Of a stretch of 64,000 bases of DNA, positions 12,934-25,800 are shown piece by piece. Position 1 is the first letter of the stretch, and each line of letters starts with the position of its first letter. Both the position numbers and the translations under genes were made by a program. The DNA is taken from assembly GCA_002633005.1 (NCBI GenBank), contig NMRA01000815.1:18443-82442 (forward strand), read 5' to 3'. The notes under the pieces were generated by a model. It did no database searches. It was given only the letters and a program-made list of their open reading frames with translations, and was not told the DNA's origin. The DNA is from Phoronis australis (taxonomy: Eukaryota > Phoronida > Phoronidae).

Positions 12934-13299
12934 GGGCCCGGGATATTTTTGCTTGAGAATCAACTCAAATGATTTTAATTTATCATGTTCTATTCTCAAG
13001 GTAAGTTTCTATTTTATACTATGCGCGAGTACATAAGGACAACTGCCTAATCCTTGTTTGTAATTAATGACCCCAGAATTAAGGCTAAAAGTTTTTACTT
13101 GAAATTTCATGTTTTTACTCAAGCTGTAGCTTAAATCTATTGATCATGAACTACAAACTAGGACTAGAATCTCATTTTCATAAACGACAAACGGTAATAG
13201 ACACTTATCTTTTCATTTGCAAAAAAGTAGAACAAAAGTGATTTCGAGTTCTATTTTGAGTAAGAAAATTAAATAGTAAGAAAATTAAATCCCGGCCCC
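12934..13299. mobile_element. Short element with GGGCCCGGGAT-type inverted ends
   Basis: Left end CAGGGCCCGGGATATTTTTG and right end (reverse complement) TGGGGCCGGGATTTAATTTT pair imperfectly across about 366 bp. The interior is AT-rich without coding capacity. It resembles the 17.36-kb element in its G+C-rich terminal motif. Confidence 0.4.
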
Positions 13300-13860
13300 A
13301 GATCCAGTTTATGTGGGTGTCAACGTGCCAAGAATTGCTCGATGACACTTAGCTTACATCAAAATCCAACTGCTGCCTAGCGGTTTGGTAATTGGCCCAA
13401 CTGAGTTGCACACCCAGCAGAAATAATGAGGAATGTGACAACATTATATACAAACGTTCTTAGGTTGTTCAAGTCATATTTCTTGTCCTATTTTCAAAAT
13501 TCAAAAGCCTAATCATGTGTACTATTCACTAACTATTCAAATATGCTATGTAAAATCTTTCAAAATGAAAGTTTAAAAATATACTGTTGTTGCCGGTGTC
13601 TTTACGATGGGTCTCATGATTATCTTGAGAATGATAACATTAGTAGCCTGATACAATGTAATTAATTACAACAACATTGTTTCTTTGATTAATGCCAGCA
13701 AATTTCGCGGTTCGCAAAACTGTCGAGATTGCATCTCGACCTGTGAGGTGTCAACGTAGAATTCTTTTCATAAATTGGGCAGTAAAATCTCATCACTTAC
13801 TACAGTAAACTGTTAAATATTTTGTTTTGCTGAGCAATATATCTTTATTTTACAGAAACA

Positions 13861-16800
13861 ATGAATAATGTGGTTGGCGAGCAGAATGGGACTAAAAAGT
13901 CCAGATTCAAGAAATCCAAAGTGGTCCCGTATTCCAAGTTAAAGGAAAGTGAGACGGGTGTTGACATGGAACTTGATTCCATTGTTAATGAGAAGGACAA
14001 TAATCGGTGAGAATGCATTAGTTGTGATAATTTCTCTGTCATTGCTCAAAATCGACTATCAACTGCCTTTCCATCACAAGAAAAAACTTTTGATTTAGAC
14101 CATTTGAAATCGATCTCAAATTGGTCACGAGTCTCAAGTTGAGGTGATTTCAGTGCAGCTTCAAAAAAAAACTTACAAATTGTTATTACTTGAGACTATA
14201 TGCTCTTTAAGTTGGCTATATTGGGGATCTCAAAAGGAGCCCCCACCAACATAAAGTCCCAAGGGGGCTCTTTCACAAAAAGGGCCCCCTTTTCGGGATC
14301 AGTATTTATGCCTGGCACGTGGCAAATGTATACGGAAAATTGGCTATGATACCATTTTCTCAATTTGGGTCCTTAAAAAACCGCTAAAGTAATTCAAGTT
14401 TATCGCATGTGTTGCCGGACTGCTCTTATTCCCACCAAACTACTGACAAAAAGTAAAATCTAGGTGGTAGGTATTTCAAGTTCGTGACTAGTTGTTCTTT
14501 GACTTCCCATGACAGTACAGGCAACTGTTCCACCTTTGAGTAACAAACTGCCAGTTATTTGCAAACCCAGAAGTTTCTTGAACTCCTTGAGTAAGGAACG
14601 CATTGAGATCAATGTGGTCTAAATCAAAAGGCCACTTCTTAGATGGAACATGTTTTACTTATTCTAATATTCCAAAAGTTGGTTTTGTAAGCCTCAAAAG
14701 TTCAAAAAATCCCCTCTTTCAGTTTGAACAAAGTACACAGTAGTTGCAGGAGAAGTGCTCATTATGTGATCGTGTAAAAACTGTTTGAAACTCATTTGTG
14801 TTGACTTTAACAAAGCCTGTTTACTGTATCTGCATGCAGAGTCATGCTGTGTTTTTCTTCGTGTTGCTGCAAAACCGCTCGTAGGAGTCTGGAGTAATTC
14901 AGTTATCATTTTAATTCCGATAGTAAAACCCAGTATCTGGTATTTATATTACAGGGTATTTTTGTGCACTCATATGGAACATTCTACTGTTAGTAATTGA
15001 AATGTTTTTCTTCACCTTTAGGAAATCCATCAAGATGAATAAGTTCAAGACAACTGCCTCAGCTTCATTTGGTCTCCTTGCTAACGTCCAGCATAAAGCA
15101 AGCAAATGGAGAAGATACACAAACCAAAAAAGGCAACTTTCCAAAACAGGTACCATGCTGTTAAACAACTTGAAAAGTGAGAATAAAAACGTAGTCACTG
15201 TGCAGTTGAAAATTTAATAAAAAGTGTAAAACACTAGCATGGAACCTGCACGAGTGTCCTATCACACGATTAGTGTCGATTGTGAGGTGGTTAGGATTTA
15301 TGCAGAGGTGTAAGCGTGTGACTTTGTTTTCAATCCCGACAAATGGACCATAGCTTGCAAACTGAGACTTAGCCTGTCTGCAAGTGTTGCTGGGCAACAC
15401 AACAACTACTTGTAAGATATTGCCAGGTTCATTATTGGCATAAAAAAATCAGTTATGGATGGTCTTTAAGGGAAAATAACATGAGCAGTTTTCTATAGAT
15501 ATGAGTTCAGCTTGACCTCCGGTGTCTATTCAAGTAGGATACTCTTGTTTTGGTATTCTTCCCTGATGCCAGTAGGCATGATTTGTGTTGTTTAATTAAA
15601 CAAAAAAAAACTAAAGCAATGGGAAAATAACTAAGTGCATTTATGATAACCTTCTAATCGTCATGTTCATATATTTTACAAATACCAATTAAAATACCCT
15701 ATTTCAGCTGGGTATTTGTTTGTTTTTGAGGCAATGTATCCGTGATTATAGTGGCAAGTGAGGTTTAGGGCGATGTGCTCGTGTTGGGTTACTTAACATA
15801 TGTTAATTGCAGATAACTAAAGTTGCCCTACGTTTTAGATTTTGTTCTCATGAGCGTCCGTCATTATTAAAAAAATTCAGTCCCTGTGCAGTTGAAAATT
15901 TAATAACGTGAAACATGGATAAAAAAACGTGGCTGTGCAGTTGAATGTTTACACTGTCAGAATTATCTTGCTAAGTGATCTCTCTAAACAGGATGTAGCA
16001 GGAGTCTCTCAGCTGCATTAAGATATTAAATAAATCTAATTTATTGTACTGTTCTTCTAAATTTGTCTGTTGACAGGAGGGTAACCAACCACTCTTTATT
16101 AACTAGACTTGACCTATTTCATACTTAAGCAGTAGTCTGGTTGAAGCGTGCACTGTGATTGTGTGTTTAATAGGTTCCTGGATATGTGTGACTACTACCA
16201 GGGTTTTCCGTAGATAAGCTCCTGGGCGTGTATACGGAAAATGAGAATTTCAAGACACTTTAGGAACATCAATAAACGCCCGGACGTTTATCTCGAAAAG
16301 GGGCGTGTAAACGGAAAGTCATAATTTTCGCGACGTAAATACCAGCATGAAGCGCCATATGTATTTTTGTAAGTGAAACTTCTATAGCAGCTTATCAATC
16401 GCAATATCTGTCTAGCGGGACAAGAAAATATGTGTGCATCACTTCTAGATCTCCTTGTTACAAAGATGATAGCACCCAAAGTCGTTCAACAGAAAATCTG
16501 TGAACTTCGGCCGGCTTGAAAACTTGGCCACATCGTATTGTGAAAAAAAAAACAAATTCGAGCCAGTTCTGTTAGTATAGCAGCAACACTTTTCTCGTTT
16601 TTATAAATAATAAATCCTCTACAAAACTGAATTTGTTGACTCTTAAGTGGCCGTTTAAGAGGAAATTTTCTGAATTAAAGCACTGCTATCTAGGCACTTG
16701 ACACGAGAAGTTCCTACACCAAATAAACGCCCATGGGCATAATTTTTCGAATAAATGCACATGGGTGTTTCATCAGGTGGGCTTATCTACGGAAAACCCC

Positions 16801-19800
16801 GGTAGGGTTTGTTTCTTGAAGTCTTAGACATAAGTCAGGAATTTTTACTTAAACGCTCCCATTTCACAATTATCGAATAAAGTTTTTCTATGTTTTTGTT
16901 GGCAGGTGACAGTTTGGAAATAATTTGTTTTATCTGAGCAACGCACTTATCTACATATTTTCAAAGACCTGTATTTTTGCTAAGTTGAGATAAGATTATT
17001 TCAGAAACAGATGTGTGGAGCGTAAGAACAAAGTCTCTGACTTAAGTCACTTTTTATGAAATGGATACCTGCTTTTTCCTCGTTCGTTTTACTTTATGTC
17101 TTTATATGTGTCTTTTATAGGGCGTCCATTAATGAGCGGTATGTTTTGAGCCAGCCAGTTTTGCACGTTGTAACGTATTGTCACACTGTGATCACTTGTA
17201 TTTTATTATCAATGTGTCTCTCCTTTAGAACAGGCTCATTGAGACATTCCTGGGGCTCAAACAAATGACCCCCCAGACTCTCAACATTTTGGTTCAGTGA
17301 CTAATAGATTGAGAAGTCACTAATCGCTATGTTCTTCATCATTCAGCTCAGAATTTCTGGGCCTGGGTCCTCATCTTTTTACTCGAAAATCGACTACTTG
17401 AAATTATTTTTGGTATTTTTTATTCTACAAAGTCAAGACAAAATTTCAAGTAAAAAGTTGAAATTTTGGGTTCAGACTCAAACTTTTAGCCTTAATTCTG
17501 GGGTCTTCAGGTGCAAAATAGGATTAAACCATTTTTCATGCAAGCCATTACTCAAGCAGAGAATAGACACACATCCTGAATTCACACAAAAAGAGATTAG
17601 AAATTCCTGGGAGGTTTGATTTTCGAGTAAAAAAGTTAGACCCCAGGCCCTGCTTTTCCATCGGATGATTTGGCAGATAGGTTCATTCCAAGCGGGAATT
17701 AAGGCTTGCTCAGCGTGGGGTGTTGATGAGCTGACAGCTGTCATTCAACTTAACAGAAAATTTAACAGCATGCTCAAATAATGCTTTGATGTTCTGAGAA
17801 AAAGTTGTACTAACACGGCTGATTTGCTCGTGACTTTTGGGTTCATAACTAACAGTGGATATTATTATTATGTCTTTTAACCACTTCTAATGTATGTTTG
17901 GAAAAAGTTACGATCAGTATTATATTGACTGTTCACAGATTGAGGACAGCATAAACCCTTAACAAAGGACTACACTCACTCTGTGTAATATTTGGATTTG
18001 GAAACTGCTGTCATTTGGACTTGAAACTAAACAAGAGATATTTGTCATGATATGGAATAGTCACCCCATGCTACAAGTTTATTGCCTCCCTTCTAAAAAA
18101 ACTTGCTTTTTGAAGCCCAGTCTAAGAACAAACTACGTACATCTTTGTGCACCTGTACTCCCTTTGTTGTCTGTTTTTAAACTTTTATTTTCAATTTTTT
18201 AATTAAATTTTGCTGTTTCCTTGTTTTCCTGGCAACATATCATGCTTTTAATGTCCAGTAAATGGTGATTGGCACTTTTTTATTTTTAGAAATGATTTCC
18301 CCACTTTTGCCACTTATTTATGTTTAGCTTCATCAACAATGGTGACAGTTGTAAGAGTTACCATTACCAGTTTCTATATTTTTCAATCAGTCATGTTCAA
18401 AGGAAGCTTGTTGAAGACTGTTTTACACCTTGGATAAAAACCATTGTTTTGCAAGAGTTAAAGAAAACTCGAAGTTTCAAGCTTGAAATCTTGAAACTGT
18501 CAAAATCTCGCAGTAATGTAATGTTGTTTTCAATGGCCAGTTGTTATGGCCTTGCATCATGTTTTTGGTAACCATGGTAACTATAGTAATTCTTCACCTA
18601 TTTTATCTCACAATATGGTGGAGAAGTGTGTTTTGTCAAATTTCAGTCCTCGGGAAAACGAAGATTCTAATCTGTATTTTTCTGAGGAAAAGAACATTTC
18701 AGTCCATTACCAGAATTTTTTGAACTGCGGGGACGTCACAAAACGACACTTGGTAAAGTCTCTATTTGCAGCAAAGTAATCCGCTTTTGAAGAACTGAAG
18801 AATGTCAATTTTGGCAATTGTTTTTGCATGAAATAAATGAAGAATTACTATAGCCATTTTCTCAGCTTTAGACTAATAAGTTTCCATCAAGCTAAACCCT
18901 GATTCAAGTCTGGACGCGACTCATCAGTCCTGCATCTCATTGGGACTGCATCAGACCTAAATCTCCATTGTGGCTGACATCTTATTGTTTTTCCTCAGGT
19001 AACGATGATGAATACAAAAAAATGGGTGGTCTTGGTCTGGATGATATACACGAGCAGTTTACGCAGAAGGAGAGTCGTTCCATGGTGGTGTCTAGCAACA
19101 GGGCGCTTATTCAAGAGTTTGCTAAGCTTGGACCGTCCACAGGTGGTGATGTTGCAATTGACTTGGATTTTGTTGAGAATCTTCTCAACTACGGTGCAAA
19201 AATTGACTGTACGGACAAGTACGGACAAACTGTGTTTCATGAGGTTAGTTCTGAGCAAAGTGGCGCAGTTACTATTCAGTGCTCAGCAAAAGAAGGATCA
19301 TTGTTCGTAATGAATTCTTCAGTATAGATTTTGTGGGATATTCTGAAACATGTGCTGGACTAATTATTGAGGCATTATCCTAGAGGTGTTTTTACCAAAC
19401 ACTAAATTGGCTTATTTTCCTTTCAAATCAGTTTAATAATTAGGAATGGTGAGCACTCACTGGTGAAGTTACAGCCCTAAAACAAATTGCAATTGTTTGA
19501 CAATCTGTACTTGTCTGTGAAAAGATGGTTTCAATGGGAGACTTTCAAATACCAATCATGGAGGCTGATCAAGAGGGACTGGTGGCTGTTATAGCCACCT
19601 GGCTGTACAAGAAAGAAGTTGGGTAGAACATTTTGACTTTGTGAAAAAGTCTCTTTTGCAGTGTATGTGGTGTGAGGTGTTCTAAACAAAATGGGAATTG
19701 CCTCCCTTGTCCTCTGTAGCCTGGTATCTGGCTCCACATCATGTGTCGCCACGTTGATACTTAAATACTGTTGGAAATTAAAATTTAATACCTAGCTCTG

Positions 19801-22800
19801 ATCTCCAAGCTCATGTCAACTAAAGATCATCAACTCCAGGTGGACATGGAAATGGTGGGAAATTTGCTTGTTAATCTCAAATTCATTCCTCACTGTTAGT
19901 TTGAGAGTATTATTCAGCTAATTGCCATCTGATGCTTCATCCAGAAAATTTCTGGCAACTCAGATGTTGCCCACTGAAGGGAGTCAATGGGAAAGGTAAG
20001 TGGAGTTGCGATGGAGCTCCGATAGACCAGAGTTCCTCTAATGGCATTTGTCTGAAACTCTCATTGAGTATCAAATCGTCTTTTGTTTCAGATTGCACGC
20101 ACATGGCATATCGATGTTGCGCGATTCTTTCTTGAACATGGCGCAAACATTAATGCTGCGGACCACTTTGGTCGAACACCATTACATGTCGCTGCTGCTG
20201 TAGATTACCCTGAGATGGTGACGTTCCTCATCCAAAATGGAGGTAAAACTTGTGGTTTTCTAGTGTAGATTACGGTCACGTGTCCCTACCATTTATGTTT
20301 GGTGAAATTTTTTATTCTTAGGACTCATGCCAGTAGCGCAATGGTTACGGATTCACAGTTCACATACTTTAGGGCAATTTAGTTTTATAGGGGTGGTTTT
20401 GATATCATCATCTTGAAGTCTATAAGCTTCGCTGATCAGCTGAGTGATGTCAAACCACACCGTGACTTGGGCAATGAGACCTACGAACATTACTCGGGAT
20501 TTAACTTCGAAATAGCATGAAATTAGAAAATATGCTCCAAGTGAATTCAGTTCATTTGGTTAATTTTGGAGAATCTGATGATTCTCGAAGTAGTAAAGGT
20601 TGGTTGTCTCAGACCCTAGTCTTTTATATGGTCTCTGGATATTTCATAGATAATAGATTTCATCTTTTTTACCAAAAAGTCAAAATTACCTAAGAAATTT
20701 TCTATGTACAATACACGCCAATGAATAGACCAGCGACAAAGTTGTTGAAAGATTTTGACAGAGTTAATTTGGACTCTGCAAGACCAGGAAATCTACTATC
20801 AATCATGCACCATACTGATTAATTTCTTTTTTAAATATTTAAAGTGGCAATAAACCAATGTTCCGTCAAGGGAAGATGTGTTTTTGTGATCAAAAAGCTT
20901 CACTATGTAAATTATTTCTTTTTATGCGCCCACATATTTATTTGCCGTCATCTGCATCTGTCCATCCATCCGTCCGTCCAGGTGGCATTCGTCTGGCATC
21001 TGTTGCTCTATCTCCAAAACCGATTGACGTATGCTCATGAAATTTTGCACATGTGTTCCTTTCATAGATGGGACGGCATGAAAGAACTTTCGGACAGATC
21101 TGACTACCGGTGTGCCCCTATTGGCAATTTTATTATTTTTACTTTTACCTCTGTATCTTCAAATGTCCACAAGGTATTTTCTTGAAATTTGTTATATAGG
21201 CATCTATTAATGAAACAACGACATCCTCCCATTTTCGGATGGATTCCACATAGTTTGCGCAACCTAGTGGCCATTTTTGCTGTTTTCTAGTCTTTTTTTT
21301 TTTGATGTCCACCCTTCTTTCAACCTAACCGCTCTAAGCATGATTGTGAAAATTGGCATGTATGTTCTTACTATGAAGAGGACGGTTGACGATGACTTTC
21401 CGACGACTTCAACTACTGTGGCGCCTCCTAGTGGCAGTTTTTTTGCGCCTATGGCTTTATCTCCTAAACCCTTTTGCAGCATCTTTACTAAATTTAGTAA
21501 GTGCATTTATATGATTTCCACAATGGACGACGACGAATTTCGGACAGATCTGACAACTAGTGGCAATTTTATTGTTTTACGTTTTCCTCTGTAACTTCAA
21601 AGGTCCTCATAAAATTTGGCTTACAGGCTTCTGTTGGTGAGGTGAAGCTTCTTTCCATTTTCAGATGGATTCAACCTAGTTTGCGTCACCTAGTGGCCAT
21701 TTTTACTGTTTTCGAGTCTGTTTTTGGCGTCCATCCCTCTATAAACCAAATCGCTTTCAGGATAATTGTGAAACTTGGCATGTATGTTTTTACTATGAAG
21801 TGGACGGCTGACGATGATGTTCCAGTGACTTCGACTACTGTGGCACCTCCTAGTGGCAGTTTCTTTTTTGCGCCCATAGCTGTATTTCCTAAACCGTTTG
21901 TTGGATCTTTACTTAATTTAAGAAGTGTGTTAATTATATGATTTTGACAACGAACGACGATGATCTTGGGATGGATCTGACTCCTGGTATGCCCCCTGGT
22001 GGCAATTTTAGTTTTACGTTTACCTCAGTCTGTATCTTCAAAGGTCCTCACCAGATTTTTGTAAAATTTTGAATACGGGCTATCCTTCTGTTTTTGGATG
22101 GAATCAAGGTACTTGTCGCCACTTAGTGGCCATTTTTGCTTTTGAAATCATTCTAAGGATGGTTTTGAAAATTGGCATATATGTTCTCAGTGTGAAGAGG
22201 ACGGTTCATGATGACGACTTTGACTACTCTGGGGCCTCCTAGTGGTAGTTTTGTTTTGTTTTGCGCCAATAACTATATCTCCAAAACCCACTGGAGGATC
22301 TTTATTAAATTTAGTAAGTGATTTATATGAAGCAAACAACAGACAATGACGACTTTTAGGCGTATCCAATGAACACTGTGCCCCCTAATGACAATTTCAT
22401 TTTATTCATCTGTTTTCCTTTGTTTCTCTGAAGTTCCTTGGTGGATTTCTATGAAATTTGGTATTTTGTGTATAACTTTCTATTAAAGAAGCAATGACAT
22501 GTTTCCATTTTCGGACGAATTGTATGTTTTCGTGCCATCTAGTGCCCATTTTATGGCACAAATAAGCAACCCCAAAAGCACACTATTTGCGATGCATTTT
22601 GGGTGCATTTCAAAGCTCCGCGTTGCTCTTGTTGTTAAAGCTGACAAAGAGGCAAGGACCAAAGGAGAAGAACAAACACCTGTGTATTTTGCTGCTCGAA
22701 ACGATGCGTGCAAATCGCTGAAGAGATTGATACAGTTGGGCTGTGAATACAAGACCATTCGGGACTACAAGGGACGAACGCCTCTTCACGTGGCCGCAGA

Positions 22801-25800
22801 ACTTGGTGAGTGCTGTTCGGCATAGAGTTACTCTTGCTCTATGAACGATAAACAATCAACTCTTCTCCTGATATCAAAGATCGGCAATTTCAAAAAATAT
22901 TTGGCTTACAGCAACTTCTGACACTTGCCATCCTTGCCACACTCGTAAATTTTTGTCACCCCTCACTTAAATCTCACCAGAGTGTATTTTTTGGTAGTAT
23001 TTTGTCTTGCCCAGTTTGCGCACAATCAGTTTTGACCATCCACCTTATGAACAGAAAGCATTACCTCTGAACGGACTCTCTTTTGTCTTGCTTCTGGCTT
23101 GGTTTAAGATTAATCTTTATAAATTTCCAGTGAAAAAAGTAATACTGACAACTTCAGTGACAGTTTGCCCATTTCACCATGACTGTGCATTCACCCCAAC
23201 ATATCTCATGTGTTGAGATAAAACAGTTGTGTCGCTTACTTTTACCAACACTGTGCGGACATAAATATCTTTATTTTTGTCCTGTCCATCTGAACTGGTG
23301 TTCACTAACTCCTATGTTGCATTGTTTCAGACCGAAGTGAAACTGCTCGACTGCTGCTGGAGTTAAATGCCCCTGCAGGGGTCACCGACAACTGTGGTCA
23401 AGCTGCCATCGTGTGGATGATCACAAAAATGGGCCCTGTGGTACGTGATGCACTCGCAGCCTTTTGCTCATTCTTGCACGCTTCAAGCGTTGAATTTTTG
23501 TCATGAGGCCGTCATTTTATAATGAGTGTTCCAGGAATTGGTTGTTTACTTCCCATTATTAAATTTGTTGATTGCTTTAATCTGGAAAAACGTATTGTTT
23601 TTTATTAGTTTGATTTAGTAAGCTGATCACTTTCCATGTTGCAAACTGTGCAGTACTGTAATATCAGTCAGACAGGTCCATGCTGTTTATCCTGACAGCC
23701 TGTCTCTTCTTTGGTGTAAACTTATAGCGCTGCACTCGACATCTCTATAGAGATGCTTGGCCTTAAGCAAGCTGCACCCGTCACCTCTATAGAGATTGAT
23801 CCTCATTGCTAGGACTGGCAGCCTCATTTTGAAAAGATGGCAAATACTGCTTCAAGGGGGTGTCATTTGGACACGCGTGTTGACTGTCAGTTAGTCAGCT
23901 TAGATAGATGCATGAGCCCCTATGCTTTATTCCAAGATCAAGTTATGTACAGTACATGCCAAAAATTATCTGACAAACTGATGCGGAATTCTTTGCCATG
24001 ATGGCTGAGCACAAGCATAATTCACCATCAGAGTGAGCTCGATTGACTCACTATGACGAGTCACTACCAGTCATAACAGTTAATCGGTTTTTGTCTGTGT
24101 ACTTTTGAGGTGCAATGTTGCCACGTATCTGGGTCGATGTCAGTGACTGAATATTTCGTATCTTTAACAGGCGAAAGAAGCCTTGGACCAGTTCCATATC
24201 AAAGACCGAGCCAACAGGAAGCAGTACTTCTATATCAACCATGTGGAGCCAAACACTGCTGGTTGGTTTTCCTTGAGTCGCTTGCACCCTATACATATTT
24301 TGCAATGTTTTAAAGCTTGATTTTTCGGTCATGATTGAGGATTCAGAAAATGTAATTCTTTTGTTGGTTTAAGATGAACTGTTAAAAACTTATTTGATGA
24401 AATGTAAAGGTTGACGAATTGTCTTAACATTATGTAATCGACAGTTTTGTCATTTAGCTAACTATCTGCAAAAAAATTCGGTAAAATTAAATTTGATTTT
24501 TGATTTTATACCAATCTGCCTTCAATTTGGTCATGTGTTCATGTCTTTATAGTACAGTGAAAGAGAAAGGTACATTTCCTAGCGAAACTATGCTATCAAT
24601 AACATGACCGAATCTCTTTTGATATAAGTTCAATATAATCTCAAATGTTAAATGCTGGTAAAGTTTTCTAAATTATTTTTGTTTCATGCAACTTTTGAGT
24701 TTTTTTTTTTCGTAAAGATCATAAAAGCCCTGTATTTTGATAGTCCTTGATACAAATACAAAACTTTAAAACAATTTTTAAGAGCGTTTTGGTCTGAGCA
24801 GTACCTCTTAACTGTGTGTATGTCTTAAAGTTTTCTTTGAATCTAATCGTGAGATACAATGAAGTTAACCCAATTAGGAATTTTTCCAGGATCCTACAGA
24901 ACTTTAAGACCAATTTTGTTTGTCAGGGGCAAGTGGCTTATGCTTTATTTTGTTTTTTCAAACTCTTAAACTTGAAAAATGTTGTTTAATTTAATAATGC
25001 ATGCCTAATATATGTCGTTCACTTGTTTTCAGAATCTCAAAGAATCAAGCAAGCCATGACACCTGTAAGTTCACAGCTTTTTTGAAAGAGTTGTTAGTCT
25101 GCCATTTATGTATTGATGAAAACATGTGTGTAGTTGGTATTCAGAAGGTGTGGCCAACTTTGCCCCTCTGCTTTGTTTGATATTGCAAACAAACTAACTT
25201 AATTTTATTTATTTCATGCAAGTAAGTACTGGTTAGAAACAATATAAACTGCTCAGAAACCGGACTTGATGAGTGTATCTGGACAACAATATTTTTCATT
25301 CGACATTTTTCACATTACTTAATGCTCCAAATAGTCTTCATATAGTTCGAAAACCCTCATTCTGGCACGTAGCTCATTATCATTTTTCTCTTAAAGTGGC
25401 ATTTGCATGCTAATCACTTATTCTGTGATTATGTTTCCGAGCGTGTTAAAATTCCATTTCTGACATGATGATAACGGCATTTAAGCTGAAATATTCTTAC
25501 ATATTACAACAATCAAGCAGTTTTTGGTGTTACAAAGTACCGTATTCGCCTGGGTATATGCCCGTGGTCAGGTTTTTGTTCTGATCTGCTCGTATAAGCC
25601 TGCATGCCACCTGTTTTGGTGCAAGCCTAGCTCTCCTCCGCCGTCCTCCACTCACACACACACTTGAATTTACACCCTAGACTCTACTTGCAAATTAGTT
25701 GATAAAAATTAATATCTTTTAATGTCTAATTCTAGCTGGAAACTGCAGTCCAGCAAAAGCAATACGACATTCTACTCCACCCTGTCATAAACCGTTTAAT

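Larger units (their letters stand above)
10708..13855. promoter_or_regulatory. Divergent intergenic region between the C6orf62-like and channel genes
   Basis: The two genes are transcribed away from each other from this roughly 3-kb spacer. The part nearest the C6orf62-like start (10.70-11.15 kb) is less AT-rich and includes a CTCF-like sequence, GGCCGCTAGGTGGCC, at 11086-11100. A possible splice donor (AG|GTGTGAG) near 11153 on the plus strand could end a 5' non-coding exon of the channel gene, which must exist because the first coding exon begins with an acceptor. The rest holds a LINE tail (12.1 kb) and an inverted-repeat element (12.93-13.30 kb). No TATA box could be assigned with confidence. 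Confidence 0.4.
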
